Assembly: GCF_040115645.1 (NCBI RefSeq)
Contig: NC_089578.1
Coordinates: forward strand, 1,550,001-1,614,000
Source: Euwallacea fornicatus
Taxonomy: Eukaryota > Arthropoda > Insecta > Coleoptera > Curculionidae
Reading direction: 5' to 3'
DNA: 64,000 bases
Part shown: positions 10,168 through 20,630 of the stretch, piece after piece
Layout of the letters: each line of letters starts with the position of its first letter
Numbering within the stretch: position 1 is the first letter of the stretch
Translations under genes and position numbers: made by a program
Notes under the pieces: generated by a model
The model's database searches: none
Told to the model about the DNA's origin: nothing
Seen by the model: the letters and a program-made list of their open reading frames with translations, nothing else

Positions 10168-12157
10168 CGGGCTTGCAGCATGAGCGTGTCGATGCTATTT
10201 CGGTCCTTTGGCCCTCCAGACCTCACGTGGTCACTCACGTTTCGCTGGGAGCGACCAAATCAGACCTTCCACCTCTCTGAACAACAAGTTCGCATAAAAA
10301 AGGGAGACTTCACATCATCGATGTGGCGAAGCCCTGAAATTGCCCTGACAAATTCAGGGAATGAGCTCCTTAATCGAATTTATGCTTATAAAATTTGCAT
10401 TTGCGAACGTTGCCGGATATCTCCTGGAAATAATGTCTGGAACAGGATCGGATATTATTGCAGGGGTAGCCGGGGCCTGGGGGTGTATTTATATAGGGGC
10501 TGAGCGAGTTCGGAGGCAGTTTCAGGGCGATATTTAGTCAATTCGCAGTGCGGAACCTGGAACTTGCGGAAGTTTTGAATTTTCGCGGTAAGCGCTTGTT
10601 GTTTCCGAGATATCCGATTTTTTCTTTGTGAAAAACCGCGTCCTCCGCGGGAAAACCTCGAGGTTTTCCGCTCCGGCCTCCCTCCCGCCATCAGCATGCT
10701 TTCCCCGGCCACTTGAGTCACTTCGGCGCTCCCTCTCCGCTTCTAAGAACTAGTCGCCCATGCGCGGGCGCAGACACAGGGTGTCGCGCCAAAAAACGGG
10801 CGAAGCCATCACTCAGTTATTTACGAACGGACTTTGCTCGGATGAAAACCGAATGAAACGCTACTTTCCAGACTACAAAGCAGCCGCAAAGTTGATTTTT
10901 GTCGACGCAACTTCTTCGCTTCCAGGTGCCAACTTCAAGCCGAACTCCACGTTTTTTTTTCCATTTTTTGGTAGAAAACGATTTTCTGAATTCAGTGACG
11001 TATGACAAGTTAATGCAAAAAAAAAATTAACTGAAAAAAATCGTAAATTTTCAACAACGCGCCACCTGTAAGGCCATTGGGCCATCTGCGTTATCCTGTA
11101 GTCATGCGCATTTCGTTCTGTTGCACCGTCTCGTATCGGGTGTCTCTAAAACTACCGCAGATGAAGCTTTGAAGTAAGTATGTTATGACAGAAGTGACAT
11201 GCATAACAAATATGTGAGACAACTGACGGAAAGCCATGGACAGGTCTACTGGAAACGTCACAGTTCACTTCGTGGAAGGTTTCTGCACACTTTTTGTATA
11301 TGAAATTTTCTCTAGAGGCCGCTGCGAATGTTGTCGGATAAAAACTTAAATATCTCGGGAAGGGAAGGACCCTTAGAGGGCGCTCTGTTATGAAGTCTGG
11401 AACGTTCGTAGTTATAGCTTCGCCCGTTTTTTCGGAACACCCTGTACGAAAATGAACGCGATCTGTTCGTTAATGCAGTTTGATTCCCTCATTCAGGCTG
11501 GCGATTTTGCAATTAATTTAGCAGAACTATTGGAGAGGCGATATCTGGACACGGCAATAGCGGACAGCCGGAATTAATCGGGACAGCCTGATAGGGGACG
11601 TTGAATTTTTCAAAAGCTCTAATTGGGTCTTTCGGCTGAATATCTCAGAAACTGGGGATGTTTTAAGGGAGGAAAACCGAGTTCGAATCCCTTTAAAGTT
11701 TTGCTTAAAATGGATCAGTCAGTGCCTTTCTGTCCGCTGAAGAACTGCATAAGACGCTAATGGACAAGTTTTACACACCGATTAGTGGAGCGCTGGAATT
11801 GCATACGATTCTCAGCTAAAACTAGTAGAGAATAGCTTCCACCCCTGGCCAAGGGCTCGGACGAGCACCCTGGTAACCTCCCTCGGAATCTTAGAGCCCC
11901 TTGCCCGCACTGCTTTTGCTAATTTTTCCTGGATTCCGAACCGATTCGTCACCGTAACGTTAACGAGGGTGCTCCTCCGAGCCCTTAGCAAGGGGTGAAA
12001 GGTTATTCTCACGTAGTTTTTACTGGGGATAGCGTGCAATGCCGCCCCTTCTGAGGGGCTACCGCCCAATCCCCTCAAACGCTTCTACCCAAAACGGGAC
12101 GAATGATGTACCGATCAATGATCGAAATCACGTTTCAGGCCTACTCCTTGGTCAAAT
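10168..12157. other. Spacer between the two PDF-like genes
   Basis: No coding region recognised. It contains a MITE-like element (10774-11446). Otherwise it holds unassigned sequence in which the 5' non-coding exon and promoter of the second peptide gene must lie; an acceptor-like CGTTTCAG precedes its ATG by about 20 bp. Confidence 0.5.
10774..11446. mobile_element. MITE-like element with about 30-bp terminal inverted repeats
   Basis: The left end ACACAGGGTGTCGCGCC followed by AAAAAACGGGCGAAGC is mirrored at the right end; the reverse complement of 11413-11446 reads GTACAGGGTGTTCCG then AAAAAACGGGCGAAGC. The roughly 670-bp interior has no transposase. Ends of the CAGGGTGT type match the mariner-related families elsewhere in this window, so it is probably mobilised in trans. 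Confidence 0.72.
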
Positions 12158-13279
12158 ATGATCAAAGAAATCATGCTGTTTATGTTGTGCTTGTCCACGC
12201 TAACGAGCTCCTGCGCCAAGGCCTATCCAACCACTAGCGAAGATTATAAGCTTATTGAGAGAGATGTAAGTAAGTACCTGTCTTAAGTGACTCGATTAAA
12301 CTAAGCGATTTTTCATTCAGCCGATACGTACTATTAAAGCCTTAAGGCCGCACCGGTTACGCCTTAATAAGCCATGCGATCAGGCCACCTTAAAAATCGG
12401 GGAGAATGTGCGCCGGTGCGCCCCAGCATCTCGGAAACGAGAAGAGATTTTGCTAAGCGGCTTGTGCACACATTTGGGGGGGGGATATTAATCGAGGCCA
12501 TAAATTTGCGTTATTTTTTAAGGTTATTGCTCTGTATGTTTTCGAGATACCGGCATTCAAAGTAGTGGCGAAACGTACGTAGGTGCCACCTTCCTTTGGA
12601 CATCGAAAAAGTATGTAAAATACGAATTTCTGATGTCTTGACGAAGCGCGTCGCAGTCAGAAAAACGCTGAGTGCGCAAGTCCAATATGGCGCCCGCGAG
12701 GAAAAACAAAATCGATGATGGCGGCGGAAAATCGAAACGTCGCACTGAAATGTGACAACGCCGCGCCGTAGGAGAATTGTAGAATTGCTGCGGCGATGAG
12801 GCCCCGATCACTTTGTCTGGGCGAATGAGACGGAAAAAAGATAAAAATCGTTCTTTTTTCCTTTTTAATAAATCATCGATTTTTTCATTTTCTTACCTTG
12901 AACAACCACTTCGTGAACTCCGACCTGCGCAGTCTGGCCCGAACTCAACCGATCTGGTACCTTTCGCGGTTGCCGAGATCCAGAAACTGCTACCCCCGTC
13001 CATCGGTCAAACGTCGCCGCTATTTTTAGTGGGGGGAGGGAAAAAAAAAAGATGAAATAACGTTTATTTTGTGTCTTCCAGTATGCCAGTCCAGGTGCCC
13101 ATCAGCTGGCCAGTTGGTTAGCTTCGCAGCTGCGCCCGAAGGAGCTGGTACCATCAGTTGAAATCCCAGTGGTTCCCTATCGCCTGCCAGTGCACAACGG
13201 CAAGCGCAACTCCGAAGTGACCAACGCTATGATGACCGCAGAGGAGACCCAGAAACTGTACCGCGAAGGTCGCAAATAA
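12158..13279 (+). CDS. Secreted neuropeptide precursor, PDF-like (copy 2)
   Basis: Exons 12158-12265 and 13082-13279 with a phase-0 intron (GTAAGT...CTTCCAG) give 101 residues. MIKEIMLFMLCLSTLTSSCAKA is a signal peptide, followed by a spacer peptide (ASWLASQLRPKELVPSVE and more). The dibasic GKR then releases NSEVTNAMMTAEETQKLYRE, followed by Gly-Arg-Lys and stop, giving a predicted 20-residue C-terminally amidated peptide. Insect PDF precursors have the same plan: about 100 residues, a PDF-associated peptide, KR, a peptide beginning NSE, then G-R/K-K/R at the extreme C-terminus. The C-terminal half differs from the canonical SLPKxMNDA-type ending. It shares start residues (MIK), intron phase and peptide pattern with copy 1. 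The ligand class is inference; a class B GPCR ligand related to PDF is the best guess. Confidence 0.75.
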
Positions 13280-13959
13280 GGAACCACCCCCGCGTCTCGT
13301 GACGACACTTGGCATGCATTAATACATTGTTAAACTCCCCCAATGAGCTCCCCTCATCGTACATAAAGCACTTATATGCAAAGCTTTTTGGCGTTTCAAT
13401 TAGAATTATGGTTTTTAGAGAAACATTTTTGGTTTTGTAGAAAATGTAATTAAAACTGTTAGATATAAATAAGCGAGCTTATCTAAAGAAATGGATAACA
13501 TCCTTAACGGACCAAGAACCTTACCTACGCCTTAAAAATAGCCAGAGGTCAACTAACGTGGACGTCGGTTCCGACCCAGGAACTGGATCACACGAAGCAG
13601 CTTTGCAGTGTATAAAATTCGATTTTACAATTGTGGCATCCACAATGCAACTGCGAACGCAGCCGCACGAAACAATCGACGTGCGCCCTATACCGACAAC
13701 GTAAACGTGTCACCGACTACGTTCGAGAAGCGAAATTTCCAGACTGTCGGTCCGCAACGTTCGGAATTTCGTTAAATAAATTAAATCCATAAAATCCTAA
13801 TTACTACAAAAATGAAAAAAAATTACGAATTTGACCCTCATCGCCTCTAGCCTGGCGGTCACTTTGGTGTTTCGTCCAGCGAAGGCAGCTGCCAGTCTTA
13901 GCTTCTTCTCTGGCTGAACTTAACCTACTGGACCAGCTTCGCTCACCCCTGACAGGTGA
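13280..13959. other. Intergenic stretch between convergent genes
   Basis: Contains the 3' UTRs of the PDF-like gene (+) and the SID-1-like gene (-), which converge. No further coding sequence or RNA gene was recognised. Confidence 0.55.
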
Positions 13960-16900
13960 TCAGAATACCCTGATTTCGTTCTGAGGCCTATCGCACAGGT
14001 CGTCATCCAAGTACATCAGGTACGAGAACGTGAAATACAGCGCTGGGGCGCTGAGGAGGTGCCAAACGTCATGTCTGTCATAGAAGCTCATGAAAATGCA
14101 CCCCTGGTTCCACTGCCGAGACTCCGCAGGGGTCACCTACGTTAAAGAGAGGAACCGGGAATCGTGCCCGATCGATTTTCCTAGAATGACCGCTCACCGT
14201 CCACAACGTTGCTGCGTCCAAAAAGAAGATCGAGGACGCTATCCAGAAGCACAGGCCCAAGACGCCGAAGAGGAGAGACTCGATGCATATTTTCTCCGAG
14301 TAGATCATCTGGATTCGCTCAGGGTTAATCGGCCGAAGCCTGATTGGGGTCTTATACATACCTTCGTAACTGTGTAGAAGGAGATGTGGAGGACTGTGTT
14401 AGCCAGGAGCAGACCCAGGAGGAATGTGCCGAAATCGGTGACACTGTAGATGTAAATGTACACTCCGACCCCGAGGATGCTGAAATTTGCGACATTCGCT
14501 AGGACGACCAGAACAAACCGGGCTGGGGATCAAAGACATGTGTGAGCACACCTGATGAAGATTTCGTAATAAGTACGGTCAGACATACGTACATTTCTTC
14601 AGGGGGACGAAGGTCTCTTTGCAGAACCCGGACTTCTGGATGCAGTTGTAGAACTGTTTCATTCCATCCACCGCAAAGTTCAAGTAGTAGATTTTCAGGG
14701 ATAAAATCAAGATGAGAACGAAATATCCCACTAGAAATATCACCCAAATAACGAGCGATCCGTCCAAAATCCCCATCATTGCTGGAATTGAAAAATTCAA
14801 CTTGTAATGGACAGTTGCGGCGAGAGAGCTGCAGGACAATATGAGTTCAGGACACTCGCGCGCTTGTGGCATTCGCCCACTTGTTCTCGCATGTTCGAAA
14901 TGTCCTCGCAAAGCGAACGCGAGTCCCAACAGCCCCACTGGTCAAGTTTACTTCGACCTGCCAGAAATGATCTTTTATAACGATGTAAACCACACTCGTC
15001 ATCCCATCCATACTTCCCGGAAACCCCTTGGCCGACTTACGTAACGAGCGAAGAGACTCTTACCGCACGGGCGCAACATGTTGCGCACGAGCCGCAGGCG
15101 AGAGCGCGCCTCGCGAGCGATAGCACGAATTTTTGGAGATTTGTCTCCGTACGAGCGTTGCCGGACTGTCTGCGGTTTCCGAGATTTTTGGGGGAAAATT
15201 ATTTTGCCTCAAATGAGAAGTAGAGTTAAGGAAAATTAAATGTCGTGAGGGATTGATTGGAGGGAGGGGGAGTCCGAAGTATGTTTGGGGGACAGCGCAA
15301 CCCTGGTGAAGAGTCCTCCTTGAGATATCCACCAGTTGGGGGTATATAAACTCTCCGCTCCCGCCCGGATTGGAGAGGGGTTCAAACGTTTCCACCCCCC
15401 ACCCCCCTGGCTGCGCATATGCATTAATAGACAATTCGCAGCTTCTCTCCGTTCGTTCGGTAATGATGATGGTAAACGAATGCAGCACTTCTAACTTACC
15501 TATGAAAATCGCTATTCCTACGACACTAAACGTAGCATAAGCAGTAGCATTGATGTCGGGATGACGGTTTTGGTACAGCTTCACCATGATAAGCACTGCC
15601 ATGACGTACATGAAGCTGGTGTCTAAAATTTGTCAATTTTTAGCACTTTTTCGGACAATTTCGTCCGAAAATCCGGCGTTTTAATTAACGATTGAGGCTA
15701 TAAATGAATCATTGATCCCCGCTGCAATCCGTCACTCACCAAATTGATAGTTTGATTGGCTGGGGCAGATGTGGTAACAGGCAGAGAGGACTCCCTCGAT
15801 CGTCAGGGCAAGGCCCATAGCGTAGAATAGGCCATAATGCACTGGAATTCCCTTATCCTACGGCAAATTCAATCGCTATGAATAGTGATAACTTCCAGTG
15901 CCGTGAAAGCAGCGCCGAAGGGGCCATAGACGCCCGCTGCTGGCCAGAACGGCCCCCGACCGACGACTGACGGTGCGTTACCTTAGTGATTCTTATTTTA
16001 TACTGCCTGTCCATCACCCCAATAATGAAAAACAGCCCTATTAAGAAGTACCCCATATTGGAATAAATATGGTTAAAGTCGCTGAAGCCAAATGCCGGAT
16101 GAGCACACAAGAAGTTGTAGTAACACATGTCCTGATTCCCAGTCAGGTTCACCACCTGAAGCACATAAAATGCACATGAGTTAGGTAAAAGACAGAGAGG
16201 CCGATTCCATTTACTCTTTGGTAAGTGACCACCAGCTGAATTACAGGGATGCTGTAAAAGAGGGCGATGCTGGCTGTATGCGACAGGTAATTGAACGCTC
16301 TTTGTTTGATCCTCTTTGGGTACTTGGCGAAAGTGTCCACTGTAAGGTTCTTCGACAAGAGGATTTCATTTACCTCATCTTCGGTGAGGGGCTCGATGTG
16401 GTCCTGTATCCTGATTGCTGGGAAAAAGATTTAATTTAATTTAACTTAATTTAACTTAATTTAACTTAATTTAACTTAATTTAACTTAATTTAACTTAAT
16501 TTAACTTAATTTAACTTAATTTAACTTAATTTAACTTAATTTAACTTAATTTAATTTAATTTAGTTTAACTTATTTTAATAAAGTTTAATTTAATTGAAG
16601 GTTCTTTTTCGTTACGGGTAGACTGCTTCTCCTTTGACTGAAATAGAGTTGTTTTATGGGGCGATTCTCACATACCTTTGACCTTCAACTTCGATATCGC
16701 GCCATATCTATTGAACACGAAGGTGATCCCTGTGAACACGAGCCCGAAGGCTAATATTGCCGATAGGATGATCACACAAGCTAGGAGATACTCGTACACG
16801 CTGATGCTGTTCTTTATCACAAATGAGACTTGAGACACGATGGAATTTTCGGTGATCATGCTGTATCTGATAAAGGGAATTACGGAACTCTCTTGGCTGC

Positions 16901-17891
16901 AGTCGTAGTCGTCCGCCTTGGCGACGACCACCAGGAAGAACCCCGTGGGAAACCTCCGCTTCTGTCAAATTGAATAAAACCACGAGTTCGCCCCAAACAA
17001 CTCGGACTTTACTCACGGAGATGGTCATGGCGCCTTTCTTGTTCACTGTCTGGTAAATGCCCTCGTACTTGATGTCCTTGTTCGAGTCCATCACCGGACA
17101 CTAGGGAATCACTAGCATTGCATTCGATAACTAAACGGAAGGTCTACCGTGCTCACCCTGCTGTCTTGCACGGACACGGTCAAGCAAACGTCGTCGCTCG
17201 ATTCCACCACGACGACGACGGTGTCCGACACGTTCTTATTAAAGCTGAAGAATTTGAATTTGGATTGGGAGGGCGAGACCTTCACGGTGTAATTGGTGTC
17301 TTGACCCATGAAAAAATCTTTCTCCTCCGTCAACGCGATGCTGATGTTCACGGTTCGGGGCGACGATGTGGAAACCGCCACTATGAACGTTTGAGAGATC
17401 TTGAGGGGTTCCACGTCGAACACTGGAAAAGAGTAAGTAATTGCACGGTGGCTTGTCTTTGAGCCACCAATGGAATACCCGGGTTGATAACGTCCTCCAG
17501 ATCGTCGTGGCACAGAGTTTTTGAGGTGTTGTAGAACACCAAAGTTTTGTTCTTTTGGCTGGTTTCCACGGTCTCCGGGATGGTCCAGGAGGACACCTGC
17601 CGGGCTTGCCTGACCACCAGCAGGATCGGAAAGTCTTTGTCCGCGTTACTTGACCATGCCTTAACTGTGTATGGATTCAAGGCCTAGTGAAATTGACCAC
17701 CGTTTCTCTCCGTACTTTCCAGGGCGAGGGCTTACCTTGGAATCGGGGTAAGTCAATATGTATTCCACCGTCGCGTTGAGTTCGAGGTCAGTGACAGCTT
17801 CAAATACGGCAGTCCTTTTCTCAATTGTCAGCTCATGGCCCGTTGAGGAAGCCACAATTAACAAGATTAAGCAGGAGTATCCGGTTTCCAT
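13960..17891 (-). CDS. sil: SID-1-like transmembrane dsRNA transporter (SidT/Sil family)
   Basis: SID-1 family members are membrane proteins linked to uptake of dsRNA and systemic RNAi (also cholesterol binding in vertebrates). Thirteen exons were placed: 17891-17736, 17683-17479, 17422-17157, 17100-17017, 16961-16676, 16417-16215, 16155-15982, 15857-15740, 15622-15500, 14781-14593, 14522-14362, 14308-14198, 14136-13960. They sum to 2253 nt, exactly 751 codons, typical for the family. The start METGYSCLILLIVASSTGHE is a signal peptide. The N-terminal half is a large extracellular region with family blocks VVRQARQVSSWTIPE and CLTVSVQ. A first transmembrane segment (YEYLLACVIILSAILAFGLV) is followed by a multi-pass half. 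The end HDVWHLLSAPALYF, then LDDDL, then a terminal VF, is the classic SID-1 C-terminus. Beetles have two or three paralogues; which one this is cannot be told here. Confidence 0.92.
16431..16565. repeat. 10-bp minisatellite TTAACTTAAT in a sid-1 intron
   Basis: Eleven perfect tandem copies of TTAACTTAAT (16441-16550), flanked by variant TTAATTTAAT units. They lie inside the intron between the exons ending at 16676 and starting at 16417. Confidence 0.97.
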
Positions 17892-20383
17892 GGCTATCCG
17901 TTCAGGAGGAGGGCGGATGGTAACACTCGTAGGGCTCGCGTGGTGAAGCTATCAAAAGAGCCCCGCTGAAATAACTAATCAAAACAAAAATTGAATTAAA
18001 CGACAGAGGAGACGGAGAAGAATGGACAAACGACGGGGGAAAGGAGGCGCTTTGCATCTGGACGTGCAGTCCGCAATCATTTCTAAATCGTCCTGGACGT
18101 GGATCAATTCGCTCCGTGCAGGTTTTGCTGTCCCAGACAAGGTCGGACAGTCGTTAAAAAAGCGCGCATCTCACGAATTTCTTTAATTTAGGGAAAAAGC
18201 GTTCGATGAACTGCGAAGCCTCGGACGCGGTGTAAATAGCACCGTTTTCCATACAGAGTGGCCCAGAAAAAGCGGTTCAAACGAGTGTCGGGTGGAAAAT
18301 GGGGCGATTCGGGTCGAAGCAAGGGGCGCCGGTGGTCACTCTGAAGGGCACCAAGGTGTTTCTTCACACGAACTAGTGATTGCCCGCTCTAATTCGGATT
18401 TCCGAATCGTCCGGGTCAGAGTGCGCAACCGCAAAATTGACGAAGCGAAAATGCGAAATTAACACGTACACAGTGAATCAAAAAAAGCACTCGTGCGCCC
18501 AGGCGAGTCCCCATGTATTGGCGATTTTCGCAGTTTAAAAACGACCTAAATTGCAAAAATATAATATTTTCGGGAAAATAAGACACCATTAGACAGATTT
18601 ATGGAAAATGTGACCAGGAAAGTGCCGCTTTGTAAACTTCGCAAGGGGCGATTCAAATTGAGTTTCCTCACAACAACATAAAAGACGTTTGGGCGTGTTT
18701 GCCAGCGTGAGATTACCGATGTAAAAACTCAAACAAAAAAGTCAACTTGTTGAAATTACCCAAATCTATCATAAATATGGCCGATCGGAGGAAAACGCAC
18801 ATTTCGAGCTGTTTTTAACGAGCAAAATCGACCCTCCGACAGGACAATTCGGAATTTGTCAAATTGACCTCCGCGACCGCAAGATTTAACACCTACGGAT
18901 TTTTTTCCTTTGGGGGTACCTGAAGAGCAGAAACAACAGGAACAAGTCGAACGCCATTGTTAAGCTGAGACAGGAGATCAGACACGAATAGAACCTGATT
19001 TTTGCCGCACAGTAGTCGAAAATATTCACAAATCGATTACGTCATACCACATGAGCTGTGGCGGTCATTCACATGATGTCGTCTTTCACACATGACTGTA
19101 ATGAACCGACCTCAAAGGGCAAATAAGCATTTTTTATTTCAATGTCTCCGCGTTCTCTTCAAGACCCGCACGTGGAAATCTGACCTGAACCACCCTTCAC
19201 AAGGAAAATGAAAGAAAATTGCTTCAGGCATGCCCAAAAAAGTTTTCATTTCGGCTTGGGGCATCTTTTTGCCAAATTTGCTGTCTGTTTCCATGGATAC
19301 GCGTTCGCGTCATGATTTGGAATTGGAACTGCGATTTGGAAAAACAGTGGAATCTCGATTTTTAGACGCAAATATCGCGAAAAGAGCTAAAGCCGACATG
19401 TTTGTACAGCGTTTGTAAAAAATATTGAAACACGTTCATAACCTTCATGAATACGGATAATTTTAACTTGAAAAGGGCATTTAATTCGAGTTTTCCGCCC
19501 CTACTCAGCTGCCCTCAGCCATTTTTAGCGTTTGTTAGGCATCGACCACAGTTGAAATGTCAAAAAAACGAGGAAAGGGGGCTGAAACGGCCAGTATTTC
19601 CCCTAGGAGATGAACAGGTCGAGGTGGCGCAACGCAACGGCCGCCGCGATGTCCAGATCTTACGCCCCCGATTTTTTCGAGGGCGCTCAAAAAGCTCTCT
19701 TTGCGCAAGTAGACCTGAAAATCTAGATGATTCGCGCCTTAGAATTCAAACAAAATTAGAATTAGCAACAGAACCAACAATGGATAATTGCAAAGAAGAG
19801 CTCGAGGACCGACTGAGTCGTTGCCAAGTTGCCACTGGAGCCCAACGTGAGCATTTTCTATGGGCACCTCAACTTTGTTTAATGTAAAATTATAATTTTT
19901 TAAGGAAACTGTAGATTTAATATGAGTTCTGAGCGGGCCGTCGCATCCCCCATTGTATCACCTTCCATTTGATATACTACAAGGGGAAACCTCCAGTTGA
20001 ACACAAAACCTTAGCAGGGGCGGCTGAATGGGGGTGAAAATTTCAAAATCGAAAATACCGCACTGAACGCCTTTGTCAAAATAAAACTGAGCGCATTTCA
20101 GATTTTTTTTTTTCCTATATACAGGGTGTATGAAACTTACAAACGCACGGGAACGAGACTTTTTTCCAACCTCCGTACGATGGAGATGGCTATTTTAGCC
20201 GGCAGCTTTCAAGTGATCCGATACGATTCTGCGAAACTGAGCCACTTGAGGAATTTCCCAGGCGAACGATCCAGAATCAAACTGGTATCAATGAGAACAG
20301 AGGTAAAGGTAACAGTGGGTGACGACGAGAAGGAAAGCGGGCCAAAGCAAGAGAAGAATAAAAGCAAATAAACGCGGTTAATG

Positions 20384-20630
20384 AGGCGGTAAAAGGGGGT
20401 GTCAAGGGAGGCGGTAAAAGGGGGTGTAAAGGGAGGCGATAAAAGGAGGTGTAAAGGGAGGCGGTAAAAGGGGGTGTAAAGGGAGGCGATAAAAGGAGGT
20501 GTAAAGGGAGGCGATAAAAGGAGGTGTAAAGGGAGGCGATAAAAGGGGGTGTAAAGGGAGGCGATAAAAGGGGGTGTAAAGGGAGGCGGTAAAAGGAGGT
20601 GTAAAAGGGAGGTGGTAAAAGAGGGATAAT
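20384..20630. repeat. 25-bp minisatellite
   Basis: About ten tandem copies of a purine-rich 25-bp unit (GGCGGTAAAAG, then GGGGTGTAAAGGGA) with regular G/A variants (GGCGAT versus GGCGGT; GGAGGT versus GGGGGT). One unit near the right end carries an extra base. The translated ORF on the opposite strand (Pro/Leu/Tyr-rich) is a by-product. Confidence 0.95.

Noticed and set aside
9721..13279. Peptide pair as insect parathyroid-hormone-like (PXXXamide) ligands
   Set aside because: Neither predicted peptide ends in a Pro-x-x-x-amide; the N-x-E start and precursor layout fit PDF better.
14340..14361. 22-nt intron in the SID-1-like gene
   Set aside because: Too short to splice and out of phase; the 53-bp alternative fits phase and family sequence.
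15060..15611. 183-residue ORF on the minus strand in the SID-1-like gene
   Set aside because: It is exon 15622-15500 read through its GTAAGT donor into the intron; the extension lacks family similarity.
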